Below are positions 14,941-20,411 of a DNA stretch of 20,411 bases, piece after piece. The notes beneath the pieces are model-generated. The model saw nothing but the letters and a program-made list of their open reading frames with translations. It did no database searches and was not told where the DNA came from. How positions within the stretch are numbered: the stretch's first letter is position 1; each line of letters opens with the position of its first letter. The position numbers were made by a program, and so were the translations under genes. The stretch is from Clostridia bacterium (lineage in GTDB: Bacteria > Bacillota > Clostridia > Christensenellales > UBA1242): the NCBI GenBank assembly GCA_017399515.1, contig JAFQBZ010000079.1:1-20411 (forward strand), read 5' to 3'.

Positions 14941-16368
14941 ATGAAATTATTTAAGTTAATAAAAAATTATAGGTGCAGAGTTGTTGGAAATGCTAATGTT
15001 GAAATTTTAGGATTATATCATAAAGACACTGAAGTTAAAAATGGTGGATTGTTTTTTTGTTTAAGGGGAACAAGAGTTGATGGTGTTGAGTTTTTAAACA
15101 GTGCGATAAAAAATGGCGCTGTTGCAATTGTTACTGAACAGGAAATTCCAAATCTTTTTAAAGTTACACAAATTATTGTGAAAAATGCACGAGATGCAAT
15201 GAGCAGACTTGCTGCAGAGTTTTTTGGAAATCCTGCATCAAAATTAAAAATTATTGGCGTGACAGGAACAAATGGAAAAACAACAATAACCACAATGATT
15301 TCGAATGTGTTTGAATATGTTGGCAAAAAAGTTGCTTTAATTGGAACAAATGGGGTGTTTATTTGTGGCAAAAAATATGATAGTGAAATGACAACACCAG
15401 ACCCAATTGAACTTCATAATTATTTTTTAAAAATGGTTAAAGCAAAATGTGAATATGTGTGTATGGAAGTTTCTGCACATGCGTTAGATCTGTTTAAACT
15501 TGAAGGTTTTAAATTTGATGTTTCTGTGTTTACAAATTTAACGGAAGACCATTTAGATTATTTTAAAACAATGGATAAATATTTTGAAGCAAAAGAAAAA
15601 TTATTTTTGAGCAAGCATTCAAAGTTTGCAATTTTGAATATTGATGATGATTATTCAAAAGTAATTGCTGAGCGTATAAATATACCTTTTAAAACATATT
15701 CTATAAATGATAAAGCGTCTTATTTTGCAACAAAAGTTAAATGCATAGAAAACAAACAAGAGTTTTATTTTAATAACAGTTATAAATTTGTGATTAATAT
15801 GGCTGGAAGGTTTAATGTTTCAAACACACTTGCAGCGATTTCTGTTTTAAAGCATTTTGAGATTGATATTTATGATATCAAAAAAGCGTTTGAAAATATG
15901 CCTGCAATTGATGGAAGGTTCAATCTTTTTCTTGTGAGTGGTGTTAAAGTTATTGTTGATTATGCACACACTCCTGATGGTTTAGAAAATCTTTTGAAGG
16001 CTGCTCTTGAACTTAAAGAAGATAGAAAACTGATTGTTTTATTTGGGTGTGGCGGAAATAGAGAAACGCAAAAAAGAGCAAAAATGGGCGAAATTTCATC
16101 AAAATATGCTGATTTTGTGATAATTTCTACAGATAATCCAAGATTTGAATCAAGAGAGAAAATTACAAGGGATATCGAAAAAGGGTTAACACATTCAAAT
16201 TATTTAATTGAATTAGACAGAAGTTGTGCAATTAAAAAAGGTTTTGAAATGACAAATAGTGGTGATGTTTTTGTTATTGCTGGAAAGGGTGCAGAAAAAT
16301 ATATCGATGAAAATGGGGTTAAAGTTCCATATAGTGATTATGAAGAAATTGAAAAATTTAGGAGATAA
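14941..16368 (+). CDS. murE: UDP-MurNAc-tripeptide synthetase, meso-diaminopimelate-adding
   Basis: This ATP-dependent ligase adds the third amino acid to UDP-MurNAc-L-Ala-D-Glu in the cytoplasm. The 475-residue protein has the three Mur-ligase domains: the N-terminal nucleotide-binding part, the ATPase part with GVTGTNGKTT at 106-115, and the C-terminal domain. The lysine expected to be carbamylated lies in YFEAKEKLF (about Lys218). The motif DNPR at 398-401 is the one associated with meso-diaminopimelate rather than lysine. The ATG at 14941 is chosen because GGGGAG at 14932-14937 stands just before it; upstream in-frame starts would overlap the previous gene. mraY follows after two bases, so murF is not in the place usual for this cluster. 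Confidence 0.96.
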   Translation: MKLFKLIKNYRCRVVGNANVEILGLYHKDTEVKNGGLFFCLRGTRVDGVEFLNSAIKNGAVAIVTEQEIPNLFKVTQIIVKNARDAMSRLAAEFFGNPASKLKIIGVTGTNGKTTITTMISNVFEYVGKKVALIGTNGVFICGKKYDSEMTTPDPIELHNYFLKMVKAKCEYVCMEVSAHALDLFKLEGFKFDVSVFTNLTEDHLDYFKTMDKYFEAKEKLFLSKHSKFAILNIDDDYSKVIAERINIPFKTYSINDKASYFATKVKCIENKQEFYFNNSYKFVINMAGRFNVSNTLAAISVLKHFEIDIYDIKKAFENMPAIDGRFNLFLVSGVKVIVDYAHTPDGLENLLKAALELKEDRKLIVLFGCGGNRETQKRAKMGEISSKYADFVIISTDNPRFESREKITRDIEKGLTHSNYLIELDRSCAIKKGFEMTNSGDVFVIAGKGAEKYIDENGVKVPYSDYEEIEKFRR

Positions 16369-16370
16369 AA

Positions 16371-17378
16371 ATGAGAGATTATTGTTTAATTGTTGAGTGT
16401 TGTGTTTGGGGTTTTTTATTCACGCTTTTAATTTCGCCATTCATCATTTCAATGATTAAACGAGAAAAAGTTAAACAAGTTATTTTGAACTATGTCGAAG
16501 CGCATTCTTCAAAATCAGGCACACCAACAATGGGTGGAATTATTTTTTTGATATCAATTTCAATAGTTTCACTTATTTGTTTTCAAGGTGAAAGCAGTTT
16601 GGCAAAAATGTCTGTGTTGATCTTTTTGGCGTATGGACTTGTTGGTTTTTTAGATGATTTTTTAAAGTTTAAATTTAAGCGAAACTTGGGGCTTCGTGCT
16701 TATCAAAAAATTATTTTTCAACTTGCAATTTCAATTGCAATTGGAGTGTTTGTTTACAGGTCAAATTATCTTGGTGGCGAATGTGTGATTCCATTTACCG
16801 ATTATGTTGTTGATATTGGACCGTGGATAATTTTGCTTGTTGCTGTGGTTTATCTTGCTTGTACCAATGCTGTTAATTTAACAGACGGTCTTGATGGACT
16901 TGCAACTTCAACAACATTTTCTTATATGTTTATGTTTACAATTTTAATGCTTGTGCTAACAAATAACATTTTCATTGGGTTAGACGAAAAGGGGCTTGTT
17001 GAAATTAAAAACATTGCAAGGCTTTCAAGTGTTGTTTGTGGTGCACTTTTAAGTTTTTTAGTTTTCAATTGTTTTCCGGCAAAAATTTTTATGGGTGACA
17101 CTGGCTCACTTGCTCTTGGAAGTTTGGTTGCAAGTATTGCTGTGTTTTCAAAAATGAGTCTATACATTCCAATTATTGGTATTATGTTTGTGCTTTCTGC
17201 TGTGTCAGTTATCATTCAAGTGGCATATTATAAAATATCTAAAAAGAGGATATTTTTAATGGCGCCACTTCATCATCATTTTGAAAAGAAGGGAGTGCAT
17301 GAAGTTAGAATAACTGTTTGTTATTTTCTTATAACTTTATTTATGGGGCTTATAACTATTCTTTTAAATATCCTCTAA
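16371..17378 (+). CDS. mraY: Phospho-N-acetylmuramoyl-pentapeptide-transferase
   Basis: MraY moves phospho-MurNAc-pentapeptide from UDP to undecaprenyl phosphate, making lipid I at the inner face of the membrane. The 335-residue protein is polytopic (about ten helices). Conserved cytoplasmic motifs: KSGTPTMGG at 48-56, FLDDFLKF in the next loop, NAVNLTDGLDGLA at 166-178, FMGDTGS at 240-246 (Asp243) and PLHHHFE at 299-305. It starts two bases after the murE stop with AGGAG upstream; murD follows after 14 bases. Confidence 0.97.
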   Translation: MRDYCLIVECCVWGFLFTLLISPFIISMIKREKVKQVILNYVEAHSSKSGTPTMGGIIFLISISIVSLICFQGESSLAKMSVLIFLAYGLVGFLDDFLKFKFKRNLGLRAYQKIIFQLAISIAIGVFVYRSNYLGGECVIPFTDYVVDIGPWIILLVAVVYLACTNAVNLTDGLDGLATSTTFSYMFMFTILMLVLTNNIFIGLDEKGLVEIKNIARLSSVVCGALLSFLVFNCFPAKIFMGDTGSLALGSLVASIAVFSKMSLYIPIIGIMFVLSAVSVIIQVAYYKISKKRIFLMAPLHHHFEKKGVHEVRITVCYFLITLFMGLITILLNIL

Positions 17379-17392
17379 AGTGAGGGTGTTGA

Positions 17393-18736
17393 ATGAAAGT
17401 CTTGATTGCAGGAATGGGAAAAAGTGGAAGAAGCGCGTATGATTTTTTAACAGCAAAAGGGTATGATGTTGAATTTGTTGCAGATGAAGTTTTAAATTCA
17501 AAAACTGAAATATTAGAAAATGAAAAAGATAGACTTTTTAGTGGTCTATCTTTTATTGTGGCAAGTCCAGGGGTGTCTTTAGATTTACCATTTTTTAAAG
17601 AGGCAAAAAAAAGAAAAATTAATATTGTTGGCGAATTAGAATTAGGTGCAATAAACACAAAAGGAAATATTGTGGCGGTCACGGGCACTAATGGAAAAAC
17701 AACAACAGTTACGCTTGTGAATTTTTTGCTGAGAAATTTTGATAAAAAAGTTTTTCTTGGTGGAAATGTTGGTGTGCCTGTGACAAGTTTTTGTGAACTT
17801 GTTAAAAAAGATGATGTGGTGGTTTTAGAGTGTTCAAGTTATCAACTTGAAAGTGTGAAAGAGTTTCATGCTAATATTGCATGTATACTTAATTTTTCAG
17901 TTGATCATTTAAAAAGACATAAAACATTAGAACGATATATGTGGTGCAAAAATAAAATTGTTAAAAATCAAACAAGAGATGATGTTTTGATTTTAAATGC
18001 AGATAATGATTTGCTTATGAAAAACAAGCCAAGAACAAAGGCTAAAATTTATTATTTTAGCACAAAAAAGAAGGTTGTTGGTTGTTATGTTAAGCGTGGT
18101 TGCATATATTTTAATGATAATGAAAAAAGCGAAAAATTATTATCTCTAAAAAAAATAAAACTTGTTGGAGAGCATAACCTTTCTAATGTTTTGGCATCAT
18201 GTTTAATTGTTTATCTTATCACAAAAAATATAAATATTTTAAATGATGTTGAAAAATTCAATGGTGTGGCACATCGAATTGAATATGTTGAAAAAGTGAA
18301 TAATGTTTCATTTTATAACGACAGTAAAGCGACTAATATTGACAGCACATTGGTTGCTGTTCGAAGTTTTAAAAATAAGATAAACTTGATTTTAGGCGGA
18401 AGTGATAAAGGTTATGATTTTGAAGATTTATTCAAAAATTTACCCAAAAATGTTAAAAATATAGCGGTTTTTGGAGAAACTAAACAAAAAATTGCGTTTT
18501 TTGCAAATAAATATAATTTTAAAAATTTATATATTTGTGAATCATTAAGGGCTGCTACAGTTTTTTGTTTTGAAAAATCAAAACCTAGTTATATCGTTTT
18601 ATTGTCACCAGCATGTGCAAGTTTTGATCAATTTTCAAACTATGAAGAAAGAGGTAATGTTTTTAAAAATATAGTTAAGGAGATTGCCTTTGATGAAAAT
18701 AAAAAACAAAAACAGGTTGGGAAAATTAAGGTTTAA
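17393..18736 (+). CDS. murD: UDP-N-acetylmuramoylalanine--D-glutamate ligase
   Basis: MurD adds D-glutamate to UDP-MurNAc-L-Ala in the cytoplasm. The 447-residue protein begins with the Rossmann-like IAGMGKSGRSA; the ATP motif is GTNGKTT at 98-104, followed by ECSSYQLES. NFSVDHLKRHKTLERYMWCKNKI contains the expected carbamylated lysine, and NDSKATNIDST and GGSDKGYD are further signatures. GTG or ATG in front of 17393 would overlap mraY; TGAGGGTG just upstream serves as the ribosome binding site. Its end overlaps the ftsW start by 44 bases, so the lysine-rich C-terminus (ENKKQKQVGK) is dictated by shared sequence. Confidence 0.96.
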   Translation: MKVLIAGMGKSGRSAYDFLTAKGYDVEFVADEVLNSKTEILENEKDRLFSGLSFIVASPGVSLDLPFFKEAKKRKINIVGELELGAINTKGNIVAVTGTNGKTTTVTLVNFLLRNFDKKVFLGGNVGVPVTSFCELVKKDDVVVLECSSYQLESVKEFHANIACILNFSVDHLKRHKTLERYMWCKNKIVKNQTRDDVLILNADNDLLMKNKPRTKAKIYYFSTKKKVVGCYVKRGCIYFNDNEKSEKLLSLKKIKLVGEHNLSNVLASCLIVYLITKNINILNDVEKFNGVAHRIEYVEKVNNVSFYNDSKATNIDSTLVAVRSFKNKINLILGGSDKGYDFEDLFKNLPKNVKNIAVFGETKQKIAFFANKYNFKNLYICESLRAATVFCFEKSKPSYIVLLSPACASFDQFSNYEERGNVFKNIVKEIAFDENKKQKQVGKIKV

Positions 18737-19814
18737 TTTTGTTTTGTTTTTGCTTATGCTGGCACTTCTTATTGTTGGTTGTGTTTTTGTTTACAGTGCA
18801 AGTTTTTATTCATCAGCACTGATTTATGGTGATAAGTTTTTCTTTTTGAAAAAACAAGTTTTAGGGATTATTGTTGGCTTTGTTGGTTTCTTTTTCTTTA
18901 CATTTTTTGATTACAAAAAACTTGAAAAGTTAAGATGGGTGTTTTTGGTTGCTTCAGTAATTTTATTAATTTTAGTTTTTGTGCCTGGAATTGGTATGAC
19001 AAATTATGGTGCAACAAGATGGATAAATTTAAAAGTGACAACACTTCAGCCTTCTGAGATTGCAAAATTTGCATTCATTGTTTTTTCTTCGAGTTATCTT
19101 TCAAAGTCTGCTGAAAAGGTTAAATCGTTTAAAGGGATTCTTCCTGTTTTGATTGTTGGAGCATTGTTTTGTTTGCTTATTATAATTGAACCAAATATGT
19201 CGATTACAATTTGCATGGCACTTTTAGTTGGTGTTATGATGATGTTTGGTGGGGCAAGATTAAAACATTTTTTAATGCTTGCTGTTCCTGCTGTTTTGCT
19301 TGGTGTGGTTTTGATAATCTCTGCGCCATATAGGCTTAAAAGATTGGTTGCCTTTATTGACCCATTTGCCTCTAGCAAAAATGAAGGGTTTCAACTTGTG
19401 CAATCACTTCTTGCGGTTTCACTTGGTGGAATGTTTGGTTCTGGTATTTTTAACTCAAGACAAAAATATTTATTTTTGCCATTTGCTGAATCTGATTTTA
19501 TTTTTTCAATAATAGCCGAAGAAATTGGTTTTGTTGGAAGTTTGTTTGTTATCACATTATTTGTTTTGTTGTTTTTAGTTATTATGAAAGTTGCGAAAAA
19601 TGCCGATTCAAAATTTGGATTTTTGCTTGCTGCTGGTGTTGGTGCAATTATAATTATTCAAGTTATGCTCAACATTTCAGTTGTGACAGGTCTTGTTCCA
19701 CCAACAGGCTTGCCACTGCCATTTATTTCAGCAGGCTCAACATCAATAATGATTTTTATGTCAATGCTTGGCGTTGTGCAGAATGTGCATAGGCAGAGTT
19801 ATAAATTTTATTAA
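18693..19814 (+). CDS. ftsW: SEDS peptidoglycan polymerase, FtsW/SpoVE type
   Basis: SEDS proteins polymerise lipid II into glycan strands together with a class B transpeptidase; the SpoVD-like protein in this cluster is the likely partner. The 373-residue protein has about ten helices. Conserved parts: GATRWINL at 106-113, QPSEIAKFAFI at 119-129, and FLPFAESDFIFSIIAEEIGFVG from 261, where Asp268 corresponds to the catalytic Asp. Near the end PPTGLPLPFISAGSTS (336-351) departs from the usual ISYGGSS by losing Tyr and one Gly. The ATG at 18693 lies nine bases after AAGGAG at 18678-18683 and overlaps murD by 44 bases. No murG follows. FtsW, SpoVE and RodA cannot be separated by sequence alone; cluster position favours FtsW/SpoVE. 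Confidence 0.93.
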   Translation: MKIKNKNRLGKLRFNFVLFLLMLALLIVGCVFVYSASFYSSALIYGDKFFFLKKQVLGIIVGFVGFFFFTFFDYKKLEKLRWVFLVASVILLILVFVPGIGMTNYGATRWINLKVTTLQPSEIAKFAFIVFSSSYLSKSAEKVKSFKGILPVLIVGALFCLLIIIEPNMSITICMALLVGVMMMFGGARLKHFLMLAVPAVLLGVVLIISAPYRLKRLVAFIDPFASSKNEGFQLVQSLLAVSLGGMFGSGIFNSRQKYLFLPFAESDFIFSIIAEEIGFVGSLFVITLFVLLFLVIMKVAKNADSKFGFLLAAGVGAIIIIQVMLNISVVTGLVPPTGLPLPFISAGSTSIMIFMSMLGVVQNVHRQSYKFY

Positions 19815-19849
19815 TGTGGTATATATTTGTATGAAATTTTTATTTTATT

Positions 19850-19858
19850 TGTTATACT
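19850..19858 (+). promoter_or_regulatory. Possible extended -10 promoter of the DUF2185 gene
   Basis: TGTTATACT at 19850-19858 fits an extended -10 but has no good -35. A TATAAT at 19875-19880 is an alternative -10, also without a good -35. The region 19815-19907 is otherwise AT-rich, and I see no terminator after ftsW. Confidence 0.35.
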
Positions 19859-19907
19859 TAAATCATAGATAAATTATAATCTAGAATTTTTTATTTAGTG
19901 GTGATGT

Positions 19908-20246
19908 ATGAAAGATTTTAAGATAAAAAAAGAAGATATAAAGAAAATAATAGATGATAATTCAGCGTGTATTGTGTCAGATGAAATTTTGATAAACGGA
20001 AAAAGTGTGGGATATATGTATAGAGAAATTCCAAGTGAGTCTTTTAATGATTCAGGCTGGAGATTTTTTGCTGGTGATGAAACAAAAGAGTTTTGTGATA
20101 ATCCTGATAATTTTAGCATTGTTGAACTCAACACATTATGCAACTATGATGATTCAGTGATAAAGAAACTTTGTGCAGAAACAGGTGTTGCTTATAAGAA
20201 AAATAAAAGGGGTTGTTTTGTGAAAGAAAAACTTGATAGTAAATAA
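19908..20246 (+). CDS. DUF2185-family protein
   Basis: The 112-residue protein has no signal peptide or membrane helix and should be cytoplasmic. A likely DUF2185 pattern is visible: ACIVSDEIL near 20-28, GYMYRE at 35-40, GWRFFAGDE at 50-58, NPDNF at 65-69 and LNTLCNYDDSVI at 74-85. I recognise the family from this pattern; its biochemical role is not established, and related domains have been classed among immunity-protein-like (Imm33-type) folds, which I recall and cannot check here. Residues 97-101 (KKNKR) are basic. The ribosome binding site is weak (GGTG at 19900-19903). It stands alone between ftsW and a terminator, and no toxin-like gene is seen beside it. Confidence 0.8.
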   Translation: MKDFKIKKEDIKKIIDDNSACIVSDEILINGKSVGYMYREIPSESFNDSGWRFFAGDETKEFCDNPDNFSIVELNTLCNYDDSVIKKLCAETGVAYKKNKRGCFVKEKLDSK

Positions 20247-20252
20247 AAGTAA

Positions 20253-20285
20253 AAAAACACATATATTTTGTATGTGTTTTTTTTT
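20253..20285 (+). terminator. Intrinsic terminator after the DUF2185 gene
   Basis: AAAAACACATA (20253-20263) pairs perfectly with TATGTGTTTTT (20271-20281) around a seven-base loop; T residues continue to 20285. Confidence 0.88.
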
Positions 20286-20302
20286 GTGATTAAATTTTGG
20301 TA

Positions 20303-20331
20303 TTGTGCTTGAGATTAATCTGTGTTAAAAT
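20303..20331 (+). promoter_or_regulatory. Promoter of the gene at the right edge
   Basis: TTGTGC at 20303-20308, a 17-base spacer and TAAAAT at 20326-20331, with extended -10 TG at 20323-20324. The predicted start of transcription falls on the A of the ATG at 20338: the same geometry as at lspA. Confidence 0.6.
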
Positions 20332-20337
20332 GTTTTT

Positions 20338-20411
20338 ATGGATAAAGATTTATATTATAGTTTAATTTTAGATAAATGTTTAGATGAGCCTAATCTTTCG
20401 GAAGAAGATGC
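20338..20411 (+). CDS. Start of an unidentified gene (3' partial), probably leaderless
   Basis: An open frame of 24 complete codons plus two bases runs off the right edge, beginning MDKDLYYSLILDKCLDEPNL. It is hydrophilic with alternating hydrophobic residues, but too short to assign a family. No ribosome binding site precedes the ATG, and a promoter with a 17-base spacer places the predicted transcription start at the ATG itself. The overlapping ATG at 20330 reads only 11 codons to a stop. The preceding terminator separates it from the DUF2185 gene. Confidence 0.55.
   Translation, partial: MDKDLYYSLILDKCLDEPNLSEED

Noticed and set aside
20330..20365. Alternative ATG overlapping the -10 of the right-edge gene
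   Set aside because: It reads only 11 codons to a stop and would lie upstream of the predicted transcription start.
1..20411. tRNA, rRNA, CRISPR, insertion sequence or prophage signals
   Set aside because: Read on both strands without finding cloverleaf-like conserved arms, evenly spaced repeats, transposase or integrase motifs; all long open frames are accounted for by the genes listed.

Overview
The window looks like chromosomal core DNA from an AT-rich, Gram-positive-type (Bacillota/Clostridia-like) bacterium, probably an uncultured gut or host lineage. The evidence is low GC by eye, AAGGAGG-type ribosome binding sites, the tig-clpP-clpX-engB order, and a dcw (division and cell wall) cluster that starts mraZ-rsmH-ftsL-spoVD. 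TGA is used as a stop (lspA) and tryptophan is TGG, so the genetic code is standard. MurE carries the DNPR motif of meso-diaminopimelate-adding enzymes, so the peptidoglycan is probably the mDAP type. The species is inference; no rRNA or other phylogenetic marker is present beyond these proteins. All genes I can support are on the + strand.

Layout. (1) 1-3308: 3' part of a very large membrane protein, open at the left edge, with a charged tail of about 540 residues, closed by a strong terminator. (2) 3397-4802: lspA and an RluD-type pseudouridine synthase, translationally coupled; the promoter is embedded in the preceding terminator and lspA looks leaderless. (3) 4868-5557: two small three-helix membrane proteins of unknown function with their own promoter and terminator. 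(4) 5685-9127: protein quality control: trigger factor, ClpP and ClpX, with structured intergenic RNA between them; no lon follows clpX. (5) 9311-10604: the ribosome-assembly GTPase EngB (YsxC) and a metallophosphoesterase. (6) 10638-10894: a 257-bp regulatory region in front of mraZ with three GTGGT-type boxes phased at exactly 10 bp against the -35, plus distant inverted copies; this is very likely the MraZ operator. (7) 10895-19814: the dcw run mraZ, rsmH, an ftsL-like gene, spoVD/pbp2-like, murE, mraY, murD, ftsW. murF is missing between murE and mraY, and murG does not follow ftsW. (8) 19908-20246: a DUF2185-family protein and a terminator. (9) 20303-end: a second promoter placed so that transcription would start on the ATG of a gene running off the right edge.

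How the genes work together. MurE, MraY and MurD make and load the lipid-linked peptidoglycan precursor, FtsW polymerises it, and the SpoVD-like transpeptidase cross-links it; FtsL-type proteins scaffold the FtsW/transpeptidase pair, and MraZ probably represses its own operon. Tig, ClpP and ClpX fold or degrade proteins, EngB helps build the 50S subunit, RluD modifies 23S rRNA, and LspA matures lipoproteins.

I see no tRNA, rRNA, CRISPR array, insertion sequence or prophage. No gene-free stretch exceeds 300 bases. The most unusual signals are two apparently leaderless genes with identical promoter geometry, the phased and looped mraZ operator, and the giant tailed membrane protein.
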